Below are positions 10,506-22,314 of a DNA stretch of 64,000 nucleotides, piece after piece. Made by a program: the position numbers and the translations under genes. Within the stretch, counting starts at the first letter, position 1. Every line of letters begins with the position of its first letter. Below the pieces are notes generated by a model. It was not told where the DNA came from. It saw only the letters and a list, made by a program, of their open reading frames with translations, and did no database searches. This stretch comes from Coprinopsis marcescibilis (lineage: Eukaryota; Basidiomycota; Agaricomycetes; Agaricales; Psathyrellaceae), in the NCBI GenBank assembly GCA_004369085.1, contig ML210232.1, forward strand, positions 56,543-120,542, read 5' to 3'.

Positions 10506-12455
10506 TTGATTGGTGTTTGGGTTTTGTGGGGGGACTGTGAACTAGCGGCTTGGGGCGAGTCCTTGGGTTGTTGGGTCAGCTGTTTTCCGTTTGAACATCA
10601 TCTTTCGTTTTGAAATTATGCCTTGACACGCTCCTTATTACCCATTACTGCCACTTGGAGGAGACTTGGAGGACATTGTTGATTGCGATTAGCTTACATA
10701 CGTACAGTCTCACAGAGACGACTTGATTTTTAATTTTCGTGGATTATCCGGCTTGTTTGAAAAAATCTTGATACATACCCTTTTTTTATCGACTAGTCCG
10801 TTCTTTTTTGAATGTTTTGGCCAGATATTTGTGCATTACTAGTTTGGCAGCTGAATGGATGAGATTGAACGTCGGAGAAGGTTGTGTGTTGGGTGCGATG
10901 ACGGAGATGAGGTATAAGTCCACCGATTACGACACCGCACTGGGAGATGGCGGATATCCCGGCCTCCGCAATTATCGCCCCGTTTGACTTCTTTGGGAGT
11001 TGGTGTGCGATAATCGCGAGGTCTGTATCGTTCAAGACAATGTGGAATCTATTCAGATGTTGTGCAGATTTGGAATTTCCCAAATTCGCGATGCGTGCTG
11101 TGGAGACGGACCTGGAGCCTTTATGTCACCGTCTTTTAAATTCACAAGAGCTCTCGCTTCCTTCTCCCGTTTCACCCGCAAATGGTCACGCCAAATCATA
11201 TGCTAGGCGTTCAGTGGCAGTAGGGTTCTTGTGAGTTGAGCACCGGCTGGTGGGTCAAGGCCAAGCTAAAGATAGACCTTTGCTGAAATAGGTGCTGATA
11301 AAGTGTAAAGCGATCATGGTCGGTGTGGAACTGCATCACCTTGATGCTTTGAAGTATGTACTTGGAAACTTTTGCTGGAGGAATCCCGAGGGGGTGGCGA
11401 GAACCTTTTAAAGTATGTACTGGGTTGATGATGATGGCCGATGCTGGGATTCTAGAGCTCCGTGTTCGAAGGACGCCGTGTCCGGTTACATTTGTGGAGA
11501 AGACTTTTGCAAAGCGAATTGAAAGAGTTCAAGGTTGATGACGTCCGGGCACATTGACTAGGACTAGTCACTTGCGGCTGCGATTTAGGCCATTGGTGTT
11601 CAAAGAGAAGATTATTCCAAGAACTAGAACCCCAGCAGGCCTCGTAGTTACGTAGCCTAAACCTTATTCATCAAGCGAGCTTCATAGCTTGAAGATGCAC
11701 ATGCACGCGATTTGCAAAAAAAGCCTGTAACCTTGACCTAACAACCCCTTCTTCGAACTTTGAGAAGCCGGCGAATTTGAATTCGAGAAGAAAAAAAGCA
11801 AATTTGACCGACTCTTTGAAGGAGGTCAAGAGATTTCTCAAGCGGTTAAACCTTGCAGGTCGGACACGGAGAAATTCAAGAGCCGTTGCTGATACCCCGG
11901 GGCGTCACTAACAAGGTAAGTAGCTACATACAAGCTAAATGAAAGCAGAAACTTTGTCTTTTTCGAATCGTTGCATCCGTCGGAATCGGAATAGGGAGTG
12001 GGCTCGGGAAGGCCGGGGTCCTCGGCGTGAGCTCATCACCCAGATGAAGAAGGCCGTTCGCACCCCTTGTCGTAGCCTTGGCATGCTGCATGGGTTTGTT
12101 GGTTTGGTCTACGATGACCAACACGCTGGCATGAGGCACGATGCAGGTCGGTCTCTACAACAGTCGACACTGGATCAGTGGCGGGCAAGGCCTGCCTACA
12201 CATACTGGAAACCCTGTCGTTCGAGCTCACCTTGGTGTTCTCCCGAACGAATCGTTGAAAGCTTGTCCCAAAAACTCTTGCTTCCGCCTGTCCCTTTTTG
12301 TCTTCCGGGGTCCGCTATTTATATGGGACTCACCGGCTCGTATTGCCTTGCCTCACCCCCTACGGCACGTCCCCTCACCCATAATCCCAACTTATCAGCT
12401 AACGGATACTATTCAGTCAGTTCCTTAGCTAGCGATTACTTGCATCTAGCGCCCC
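10506..12455. other. intergenic region, ~1.9 kb
   Basis: I see no gene here. The sequence is unique-looking, without obvious repeats. A TATA-like TTTATATGGG occurs near 12318, about 140 bp before the next gene's ATG. Confidence 0.45.
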
Positions 12456-13958
12456 ATGAGCATCCTCGCCGTTGAATCTTTCCGACTAGCACCGGACGAC
12501 CAATACCCCCTGTTCGTTACCGCAAAACGATACCGATATCGACAAAAGGACGCGTCCCAGCAATCTGCACCAACATGGAAGGGCAAAAGACGCGAACATG
12601 ATGTGCGGGGCGAGCACGACGCCAATCGAAGACATCGACCAGCCCCGACGCTTATTGTCCTCCATTCCACCAGTTTCCACAAGGAAACCTGGGAGGCGAC
12701 GCTCGAGACTCTCTTCAGGCTTCACTACGACGCCCAACATAACGCATGCTCACCAGAGGCGCGTTTCGATATCGAGGAGGCCTGGGCGATCGAGTGTCCC
12801 AACCACGGTGAATCGGCAAGCATGAATGCACATGTCCTCTCAAGGCCGCCTTATGAAACCGAGTGCAAGTACACGAGACCATGCATACCTGGACATCGTG
12901 CTTACCTACCATCGTTCAGTTGGTTGTCGTGGATATGCGCAAGCTATCCATAGATTCCTCACAAGAGGGCCCGTGCTCTTCTCAGACCGTACGCTCGTCG
13001 GCGTTGGGCATTCATTAGGGGCCAACTCACTGTATGCCCCTTAACCCCCCACCTACCCGAAGGAATGCTAACATCTCTCTTAGACTCTTGCTCCAAGACC
13101 TCCTGTCGCGTGATTCCGTCCAGTTTCGCTCCTTGATCCTCGCAGAGCCCATGGTCAACCCGGGGGGGCCGGATAACTTGGATGAGCTCCGAACACGCCT
13201 TGTTGGCGCTGCCAGGAGAAGAAAAGACTCTTGGGAGTCGCGGGAGGCCGTACGTCGGTTCCTGCGGGGGAGGGTTGGTGGTGGGGACAAGGAAGGAAAG
13301 GGGAAGTGGGACGAACGGGTGATCGAAGCATTCTCGGTGGGTCTTTATAGGAGATTCAAGCTGATAAACAAAATTGAATAATAATATTTTAGAATTTCGG
13401 AGTTCGCGCCGTGCCACCAGATGGATCAACGTCCTCGACAGGAGTGCTGCGTCAGCAGAAGTTCGTTCTGGCCTGTACGCGGCAGCAGGAAGAGGCAAGA
13501 GCGTTTCCGTTTTTGGCGGATTGTCCCGATCTAAACATTGCCTCCTCTTAGGTTATGTACACGGACGATGATGGTTCGACTGCCCCTGTGGAAGCTTTGG
13601 GCAGGATATCCTGGCGCTTGCCAGTTCATCTGATCCTTGGGGTGGTGAAGGATTTTATGTATGCCAAGTTCGGCTAAGTTGGTGGATTTCGCTGATCGTG
13701 ATAAATTCGTAGTCCGGCGCACGTCCATGACACGTTGATCGACCCTGCTTCGAGTCGAAGATATGCCTCAATAGCCAAAATTTCTGATGTTGGGCATCTG
13801 GTAAGTCATTCTCTATGCCAACAATAAATATGTGACAGACACTGAATTGAATCGTTCCTGCACAGATACCCCAAGAAAAGCCTGGCCCACTGGCAGTTGC
13901 GATCCACCAAGCTCTTGTTTTGGACTTTGGTCGCCTGTGCCAAAGATCGAAACTATAG
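12456..13958 (+). CDS. alpha/beta hydrolase with C-terminal SKL peroxisomal signal (Lpx1-like)
   Basis: The N-terminus MSILAVESFRLAPDDQYPLF with VTAKRYRY, then TLIVLHSTSFHKETWEATLE (oxyanion-side strand and turn) and IECPNHGESA are typical of fungal alpha/beta hydrolases. A second frame gives YAQAIHRFLTR and the nucleophile elbow LVGVGHSLGANSL (GHSLG). After an intron (13032-13083) the chain continues LLLQDLLSRDSVQFRSLILA EPM; another intron is at 13337-13392. A later exon has SPAHVHDTLIDPAS, and the last exon ends LCQRSKL followed by TAG at 13956, a canonical PTS1 signal for import into peroxisomes. The joins near 12869-12920 and 13509-13552 could not be made phase-consistent by hand, so a frameshift or unusual intron is possible there. 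Substrate unknown; lipase/esterase activity is inferred. Confidence 0.65.
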
Positions 13959-14688
13959 GGCTCTCGCATCTCCAGAGTCTGGGCACCAAACGTTTTTAGA
14001 AGCGAAGATAAACACTGATATTGTACAAGTAGAACCTCCTCATTTAATACAATGTGGCAGACATCCTGAGTGATGACGATGGTGTAGAATCCGAGGAAGA
14101 ACGCAATCGGCCAAGAAGGGAATCCACCCTCTTAACACGAATGGCATTCTAAATTATGGCAGGTGGCAACATAGCAGGAGCTGTGGGGACTGGGGATGAG
14201 ACCACGTGCAAAATGCATATGTTAACACCCCCTCGAGCATTACCCTTGCTCTGGGGTAAGACCACGGCGTCCATAGGGACTGCGATGCAACACGCGCAAT
14301 GTGGAACCAAACCAGCTTGAATCACTGCCGCAGTTGTGTATGTGATTATACTATGGTCGTGTGGGTCCGATTCCAAATCATGGGGACAGTCTCGACTTTG
14401 GTCGGATCCGAGTCAGTCTTCAGCCTGCCTGGCTCTCGGGGTGCTTGAAACAGCTCTAAGTAGGCTCACGGCGTTCGGCTCAAGATCGAGTAGTTAATTG
14501 TGTTGACCCAAATATCATCAAACTTTCGTCGACAATAGAAACCGCCAAAAAAGTACCTCTTTGTCTGTGGTGCTCACCAACTATACCCGATTTAATGATA
14601 AAGCTGTGTCGACATTACCGAGATCCAAAGCGTGCTATAAGCCCACAGGGAACAACACGTCTACCAAATGCCCTTTCCTTCCACCATT
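13959..14688. other. intergenic region with remnants resembling kinase-module flanks
   Basis: 14120-14160 (CTCTTAACACGAATGG) resembles the 3' flanks of kinase A (16545-16560) and kinase C (about 23030-23045). 14354-14370 shares TATGGTCGTGTGGGTCCG with sequence near 17994 at the 5' end of kinase A. This suggests an eroded module here, but the similarity is short. Confidence 0.35.
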
Positions 14689-16165
14689 ATGCAGTCGTCA
14701 GCCTCAGCGTCTACCAGGCCACAGGCACCCCTTGCCACCGCAAAAAATGAGTACTTGGAAGTCCTTGTTGTTCTTGGTCACGTCGATCCAAAGGTGTTGC
14801 CAATCCCCTTCCCCTGGAAAACCTATGATAAAGACAAAATGATGTATCCACCGGGACCGATTTCATTCCAAACACTCGTCAGCGATCGCTACTGGAAGGA
14901 TTACACATCTTGCTGGCTTTCGATAGCAAAGGAAGAGTACCAAAACGCAAGAAGGCACACTGGTATGTCGTTATTGGATGCCAAAAGCGTTCAACAAAGT
15001 TACGCTGAGTGAGTAACGATACTAGGCTCGACCTGTGCTCCATCCGGGCTGACATATAGATCTCCTACGTAGGATTCTCCAGCGGGCACAGCAATACGAG
15101 TCCATCACCCGCGATGCTAGTTCACTCGGGAGAAAGGGATGCGAACAGGCTAAGCAACTCGCGCTAGAGATCCATGGCCTCACCCTAGCGTTTCTCGGAA
15201 CAGTGAGTGGATTTCCCCCGCAACACCTTCCTCGTCCTCGAAGGTCTAACAAGCTGTGCATCTCCCCATTATCAGCGGACCGCGCAGCTAGCAGAGGAAG
15301 CAAAAAGAATCAAAGAAAAACGGGCAGCCCACGGTGAAACAGCTTTCTACTACTGCAATCACCCAGCCAGCTGGCTGACCGTACTTCAGCGTACTACAGG
15401 ACGCTACTCAAAAAGCGGCTGGAGATGTTCAGCTTTCTCTCCGCGTTCAACCGCCTTCCTCCAGATTGCAACATCGCCGATAGAGCGGACACGATGAGGA
15501 AATTCGTCACTTGGCTAGACACTGTCGACCAAAGCAAGCCTATATTTTGGCTGTATGGCGAGCCAAAGTGTGGTAAATCTATGTTTGCCTACCACATCTT
15601 CAAGAGGCTCCACGAAGAGAGGGCGGTCGTGTCAAGTTTCCGGTTCCTCGGACGGACGACTCAAAAGACACTGGGCGAAGCGTTCATTGCGAACCTGATC
15701 ACTGACGTCGGACACTATATGGGGCCATCTTTCATGAGAGCCTTGGAAGAGGTGGCTGAGATCAGTTACATTGACCACGAAGGATTTCTCGCCCAGCGCG
15801 CCCTCAGCCAACAATTACGCGATGTATTTATCCCCGCATTCAATGGTACCCCTAGGCCAAAACCACTTCTAGTTATGTTAGATGGGCTCGAGCTGTGCGA
15901 GAGGGTCGCCTTGATCAATATCTTCGACGCCATATCCACCGCCATCCGCAGGCTCCCGATATGCTTTGTAATTTCGAGCACTGCGACCCCTGAAATTAAT
16001 CAGGTCCTGGGGCCTACTGGCCCGCTCGGGTCGTATGTTGTATCCGCTGTCGTACCTTCTGTGCCGATGAGGATTGTTACCCAAAGTGACCCCAGAACGC
16101 CTACTTCTGCATCCTTTGCTCTGCAACAAGCCGAGATTACTACGCCAATTGAGTCCCCCACATAA
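14689..16165 (+). CDS. short STAND/NACHT-like ATPase, module A
   Basis: Model join(14689..15008,15073..15202,15276..15333,15390..16165), 427 aa; all phases close and match the exon structure of the paralogue at 18719-20238. Residues ~1-195 are a helical N-terminal region with RYWKDYTSCWLSIAKEEYQN. The ATPase core has PIFWLYGEPKCGKSMFAYHI (Walker A, GEPKCGKS), PLLVMLDGLELCE (Walker B) and LPICFVISSTATPE at the sensor-1 position, which lacks the arginine usual in NACHT proteins (SRPE). The protein ends soon after, with no winged helix or repeat domain. Compared with the paralogue a TAA replaces a GAC codon, removing a 12-residue tail whose sequence is still readable downstream (16166-16197). 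The neighbour is convergent kinase A. A signalling or immunity role is inferred. Confidence 0.75.
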
Positions 16166-16600
16166 TCATTTCTTTGTACTCTGGAGTACCTAGAGTAGTC
16201 TAATTATTATTATTTGCCAATAGAAATTTAGCAATAACATACAGTTTCACAGTGTATGGCATGAGCACAACCAACACTTGCCAAGTGTTCTAGGATCCAT
16301 AGCAGATACAAACTAGGCTTGAAGACAAAACCTAAACAGAAGGAGGTAGCAGGTGGTCCTGGTTAAGTTTAATATGTGCCCGCCTCCGCTGACAACAAGC
16401 GTATGATGGTGTCGATGCAGAGGTCCTCACCTTGACAGATAATATATTTGTAGGAAAAGCGCTCAATGGGTCCGTAGGAGGGGTAGATAAATGTGGTGTG
16501 CGCAGAATCAAGCTGGACGCGACCGTTAAGAATGGATCAACCATCTTAACACGAAATGGGATTTCAGACTATGGCATATGACAATTCAGCGTCAGCACCT
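16166..16600. other. convergent 3' intergenic region of module A
   Basis: Lies between the ends of STAND A and kinase A. It begins with the decayed tail codons of STAND A (to TAG at about 16196). About 16495-16565 is similar to 22985-23050 in module C, showing that the whole module, not only its genes, was duplicated. Confidence 0.6.
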
Positions 16601-17934
16601 TCAACTATGTTCGGAATGGTGGGGAATTGGAGGGACTCTACGGGCCATGTACCAAAGCTTTCTACGCCAATGTAGCACATGTTTCTTGAATCGGTCGATG
16701 GATGTTGTGGCATAGTAATCGTTTCCCCGAACAGGAGTGGGACGAGACCGGAGCTCCCACACACTGAGGCCCTCGACAATCTTCTCGAACACCTCGGCCG
16801 CCTCGATCATAGTGACTCGATCCTCTGGGTTTCTCTTGATCATGGCATCCACCAGAGGTCGGAGAAACTCACATCTCCGCATCCCCTTTCGCTCTCTATC
16901 TTGAGGGTCACCCTTGTATGGGTCAGCTTACGAGAATACGTTCGAAATTGGAAACGCACATCTATGAAGTCCATCCTCAGCATATTACCGACGTAATACA
17001 CGTCTACCGGGAATGGATTGCAAGGCTTGTCGTGGTTCTCGAGCTCGGGGAGGCTGAGGTCGGTTGCTGCCATTGGAAGCTCAGATGGTGGCATTTCCTC
17101 GGGTCTGTACTGAGTAGAGAATCCAAAGTCGATAAGAAGATACTTGGGCTGCCTTTCTGTTCTTGTGAACTGAGCTTCGACTCTTCGCTTGTAATCAAAG
17201 GTTTTTTCTGGTCGACAGAAGTGAAATCTCTCGAACCCAAAGCTGCTGGGGTCCATCATAATATTATCAACTCTGACGTCGCTGGAGAACTGTTGAGAAT
17301 TGCGGAGATGTGCCACAAAAACAGGCGTACCGATGGGCCACGCGATGCTCGTGCAGAAAGATGAACCCCTAGTGCTTCAGCATTAGCGCATTGATGTACA
17401 CCATGCATCTCGATGCATACCTCTAGGAGCTGTCTGATGAAGTCAACCACTTCTCCGAGACTATCAAATTCTGGTCGGTCGTATTGTCGCAGAATGGGCA
17501 TAACAATTATCTTGTATCCCTCGTCCTCTGGAGCTTGTAAGACTGCAAGAAGAGGCGTGCAGTGGTTCCTTGGATCTGCAGAAATCTCTTCCCGATTCAA
17601 ATACCGCAGAATCTCGACTTCGTTGGGGTGCTCATGTTCATTGATGCGCTTAAGCACAACGTGCCTGTCGTCAGCAACAGTGAGCGCATCATTGAAATCT
17701 GTCTTCTATGGGGCTGTTCAGACGGTTTCCTGCGCTTGTCGTTTAAACACGTACCCAGAAGCTAAGGTAATCCTCGGCCAACACAGAGATGGAGTTATCC
17801 TTCAGCCAAGACGGGGTCCAGTCCGGCTTAAACCGGGACCTTAGACGATACCCTTGCCCTAGAAACCAGTCGTATCGATCTCTCCAGTAAGTCTCGCCTG
17901 GTAGGAGCCCTTTAGACAAGGTCGGGACAGTCAT
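16601..17934 (-). CDS. Agaricomycete-type small protein kinase, module A (intact)
   Basis: Model complement(join(16601..16912,16960..17281,17331..17368,17421..17702,17755..17934)), 377 aa, every phase consistent. All core kinase elements are present: HVVLKRIN (ATP-anchoring Lys), an alpha-C type Glu in HPNEVEILRYL, catalytic loop HRDVRVDNIMMD (HRD plus Asn, split by an intron inside the Arg codon), YLLIDFGFSTQY (DFG), and PFPVDVYYVGNML (subdomain IX). A glycine-rich loop is not evident; the N-terminus instead has TYWRDRYDWFLGQGYRLRSR. The C-lobe ends WELRSRPTPVRGNDYY and a basic tail. The start was chosen at 17934 because broken copies align there (MVPSLPVL in B). It converges on STAND A and diverges from STAND B. 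Catalytic activity is likely; the target is unknown. Confidence 0.85.
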
Positions 17935-18718
17935 GACTGACAGTGGAAACCGAGGTAGCTCACCTCCAAATAGTAGAGGAATGTCACTACCTTGTATGGT
18001 CGTGTGGGTCCGCTTGATGGGGAAACAATTCTTGGCGCGGGAGATTGGGCTGCCAGTGATTGAGGCTGATTGGGTTCGAACTTCGGGATGCACTTCCGTA
18101 GTAATCTATTATTAGGTATTGCTGGCGAAACGTTACTAGAGGTATGTGTGAGATGCGTACAGGTTGTAACTTGCGAGTAGATTATGGTACACGAATAGAC
18201 AGAGCGCTTGTTTATCAGTGAAAACTTTGAGAAGTGTACATTTCCTCCGTCAATGTTTTTGGGACAGCACAGCACGCTAGCGCTGGTGTCAGACACCAAT
18301 ACATGAAATAACATACATATGTAAGCCATGTGTATGTAGGTCTTGACTAGGTCTTGACTCGAAGCTACTTATATAGGGTGGGAGGTCCCTTTGTTTCCTG
18401 TATTACGTAATAATATTCACTTGTTCCGAGTCCTACAAGCGCACTTAGCTGTCTTGTTTTTCCGCTTCTACGTCATTCTGGGTATACGGTATCTCTTTTG
18501 AGTACCACGGGTACCTTTCAACTAATTTGCATGGAGATTCTAAGATAATAAGAACCAGTATAAAAATGGATCACAACAACAATGTTCATCGTACCTGGCG
18601 TAAATGGACCCACAATCCCTTTTATGTGCTAATGGAAAGATTCATGACAGTTGTGACCTCTTTATGGAATTCTGGGCAATCGTCAAGGAGATTCGTCCCT
18701 CCTTTGTTCTCTGCCGCC
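17935..18718. promoter_or_regulatory. divergent intergenic region between kinase A and STAND B
   Basis: A 784-bp head-to-head spacer that must hold the start regions of both genes. A longer start for STAND B at 18527 is open in frame but has no counterpart in module A. No specific regulatory motif was recognised. Confidence 0.5.
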
Positions 18719-20238
18719 ATGAAAACCTCATCGACCGCATCCATTGGACCCTCTCCTCTCCTCAACGTCAATGTACCCGGCGCTATGGAGAGTGTTGCGT
18801 CGTTTAGCTCCCTCACTCCGTCCATGCTGCCCATCCCGTACCCCAACAAGCGCTACAAAGAAAGAATAATGAACCCGCCTCGGGCTGGGTCACTTCAGTA
18901 CTTCGGAGACCCTTATTGGAAGGACTATGCCTCATGTTGGCTGCAAATCGCACGAGATGAATATGCCGACGCAATCGTTCATCCCAACATGCCGATGGAG
19001 GACGATGCTGCTATCAGGGTGGCCTTTGGTAGGTAAGCCGATGAAAATTGCCCTGCTAGCAGTGGGTGGTACTTGTACTGAACGTGTAATGAGAATCGTG
19101 TTGGTTGCGCAGGACTACGAAGGCCTTGCCCGTAGCTCCATGGGGCCCTTCGGGAGGAAAGGTAGCAAAGAGGCTAGGCTGATCGCGATTGAAATCCAGT
19201 CCCTTATTATTCGCTTCGAATCCCTTGGAAAGGCAAGTTTGAAGCTTCCTTCCCTTGCCTAATGACTGCTAACCCCTGGTCAACAGGAGAGTAAAAGGAG
19301 AGCAGAGGAGCATAAAAACCTTGTAGAGCTCAACAGCTCCAATAGTAAGAACATTATACCTTTCGCTATCTTGCCAACAAACTCATTTGTGGTTAGTATA
19401 TTATCAGAAATTATTCGACAAGAGGCTAGAAATGTTCAGTTTTCAGTACGGTCACAACCGTCCAGAATTTGGGTGCAACACGGCCGATCGTTTCGACACC
19501 ATGAAGAAACTCATCAATTGGTTGGAAACCGTCGACTACAAGCAGCCCATTTTCTGGCTATACGGAGATCCTAAATGTGGCAAAACTGTTTTTGCCCAGC
19601 ACATCTTCACGGCGCTTCGTGATGAAATCGCGGTGGCATCAACCTTCCGATTCGGGGGACGCACGTCCCAAAAAATGCTAGGCGAAGCATTTATCGCGAA
19701 CTTGATCATTGACGTTGGGCACTATTTAGGGTCACCTTTCCTGAAAGCCCTGCTGGAAGTGACCTCCGTCAGTCAAAAGTTCGCCCACGATGGATTCCTT
19801 GGCCAACGTGCCCTTGAAGATCAATTACTTGACCTATTTATCCCTGCATTCAACCGTATCACCAGGAAAAAGCCACTCCTAGTTATGATAGACGGGATCG
19901 AACAGTGCGAAACGGACGCATTGAACAACATCTTCGGGGCCATAGCCATCGCCATCCGCCAGCTCCCGATATGCTTCATAATTTCAAGCAATGTGACCCC
20001 TGAAGTTGAAAAGTTCTTAGGACCTGATGGGAAGCTCAAGTCGTGCGTCGTATCCGCTGCTGTTCCCTCCGTAATGGTGACATTAGAAGCGGACACGACC
20101 CCAACGAGGATCAATGACGCGGACGACCCTGGCAGGACGCCGACCGCTGCATCCTTTGCGTCCCAGCAAGCCGATATTGCTACGCCAACTGGATCGCCCA
20201 CGGACTCGTTTTTTAGTGCTCTGGAGTATGAAGAGTAG
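18719..20238 (+). CDS. short STAND/NACHT-like ATPase, module B
   Basis: Model join(18719..19032,19094..19232,19287..19344,19397..20238), 450 aa, phases consistent; the third exon is 58 nt as in module A. The intron at 19233 begins GCAAGT, a rare GC-AG intron. The start MKTSSTAS aligns with MQSSASAS of module A. It has PIFWLYGDPKCGKTVFAQHI (Walker A), LLVMIDGIEQCE (Walker B) and ICFIISSNVTPE, again without the sensor arginine. The C-terminal tail TPTAASFASQQADIATPTGS ends SFFSALEYEE. Like A it lacks a repeat domain, so it is either a minimal STAND switch or an adaptor-like ATPase (inference). Its convergent kinase partner is a pseudogene. Confidence 0.78.
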
Positions 20239-20650
20239 CCTAAATACCTACCAAGAGAGCTATAGCATGATGATTCAACATACCTAACGTATATATGAGC
20301 GAAAACCGAAGAATTCAAAGGTGATATTTTAGGCACAGTTTTCCTTGTAGTTTGCTAAAGTTGATTATTGTACTGGTGTCGGAATCGTAGATCACCTGTT
20401 GCATGGTACTGGTGGGACCCATTTTAATACAAACCTCAGCCTCCGATACCAATCGAATAGGGTGGTTACCGAGCGCTGTAAACCTGAACGTTCGTACCAC
20501 TCGAACCGCCCTAGACCGTACTAGATCTCAAGTGCAATCTCGAAAACGTCCTCAAAAGCTACGGCCACGACAAACCTGTAATTTGTGCGAACGGCACACG
20601 TTCAAGGCTCACTGACACCGCCAGGAGCATCTGGGTCAACAAGGGGTCTC
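20239..20650. other. convergent 3' intergenic region of module B
   Basis: Between STAND B and the kinase B remnant. No gene seen; only a short + strand frame at 20403-20615 without recognisable content. Confidence 0.45.
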
Positions 20651-22028
20651 AAACTCCAACTGAGTATTGCGTTGTAACACATAAATTGCGAACATAAAAC
20701 ACAATCACCTCAGACCTTGGGGTGGGCGGTAAGGGTGGCGTTCTGTGATATACGTATCTGATCCTATTCTTATAATGTGCCAGAGCTCTCCCAATTCGAT
20801 CAAACGTCGCTAACAGATCCCTGTCCCTTCCTACGACTGGCACAGGTCGCTCCCTAAGCTGTGATGTTGTCGAACTTCTCGACGGCTTCCTGTATAGTGA
20901 GCCTGTCGTCTGAATCCATTTGCGTCATTGCTGTTATCAATGGCCATATTCACATCTTGATCGACCTTTGCGGAATATGTCCTCAGGAAAGCCCTGAAGA
21001 GAGCTCGTGAGATGATCAAGTTCAGGCTACATAACGATAAACCTACAGTGATGAAGTCCATCTTCCACATGTTCCCAACATAATAGACATCGCTGGGGAA
21101 GGGATTCCCCGGCTTACCCATGTTCTCCAGCTCCGGCAACATTGAGTCAGTGGTGTGTAGCGGTAGTTCAGATGGGGGCATTTCGTCGATGGTGAACTGC
21201 TTTGAAAAGCCAAAATCAATGATCTGATATTTTGGCCTTGTGTCAGTTCTCGATACTTAGGCATGATAGGCTGCTTGCAGTGATGCGTAAGCTCGGGCTT
21301 TACAAAATGGAAACGCTCCATGCCAAGAGCTGTATGGTCCATCATAATGTTTTCTACCCTGACGTCCCTAAGAAACGGGTTAAGACTAAGTCACAGCTCG
21401 AATGATCATAGAGGCACCTCTGGGCGACCCTATGTTCGTGAAGAAAAGCAAAAGCCTAAAATTGAGTGAATATGCGATCACCAATGACTGTAGTATTGGA
21501 TACACGAACCTCTAATACCTGCTTAACAAAGTCAACCACCTCTCCAACCGTGTCGAATTCAGGGAGGTCGAACTCTCTGAGCATGGGCAGCACGGCACTT
21601 TCGTGGGCCTCGTCGCCAGGCACTCGCAACGTGTCAATTAGGCGCACGCAATGATTTCTAGGATCGGACGCTATTTGTTCGCGGAGAAATACCCTAGTCT
21701 CCTGCGGTGACTGGGTGGTTTTCATTCGTTTTAAACGACATGGGCATTGTCTGCAACCCTTATTGCGTCGTTCAAGTTATCAAACTGGGACATGTCAGTG
21801 TGAAGCTCGAAAGCAGAGGGCAAGTACCGACCGCAAAGACGCGTCCGTCGTCCGCTGTCAACGAGCGTATAGTGGTGTCGCGATGCCAGGTCGGTGTCCA
21901 ACTGGGATGGTGGCGAGGCCGTAGCTTATAGCCTTGCTCCAAGAACCGCTCGTAGTTTTCCTCCAGTTAATCTCCAGCGGTTGAGGAGTTTCTTTGTGGG
22001 CGAAGAGCACAGGAAGGCTGGGGACCAT
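20651..22028 (-). pseudogene. protein kinase pseudogene, module B
   Basis: Collinear with kinase A but carrying at least four frame changes. The start MVPSLPVLFAHKETPQPLEI (ATG at 22028) leads to ...INWR, then a shift before NYERFLEQGYKLRPRHHPSW. The ATP-lysine region VADNAHVV/LKRM is split by a one-base loss near 21735. The catalytic loop splices to FLHEHRVAQRDVRVENIMMD, so the HRD histidine is Gln (QRD). A further shift lies before PKYQIIDFGFSKQF (near 21240), and another near 20860 before LRERPVPVVGRDRD. The order of features, intron positions and the PFPSDVYYVGNM block are kept. Sequencing error cannot explain so many lesions together with the H-to-Q change. Confidence 0.82.
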
Positions 22029-22314
22029 GCCGCCCTTAGTGCTTTAAAATATAGAATTTTTCTTAGCTGCCTTCTTTTAGCCCCGGGCTCTTTAAAGTTG
22101 GGTGGTTGTAAAGCCTGAGTTTTTGAAGCTTGATGTAATGGTTGAGATAGCGGTCCTCATTCCACCATGCGCAGTACACAAGAACCAAGTGTATTTCGGA
22201 CCTTGGGAATAAATAGAGACAAATAAACGAGTGCCGGGCGTACCTGTAGTACGGATTTTTTCACTCACGTCTATCTACCATTCGCATATCTGCAGCCGAA
22301 TATCAAACATGCAC

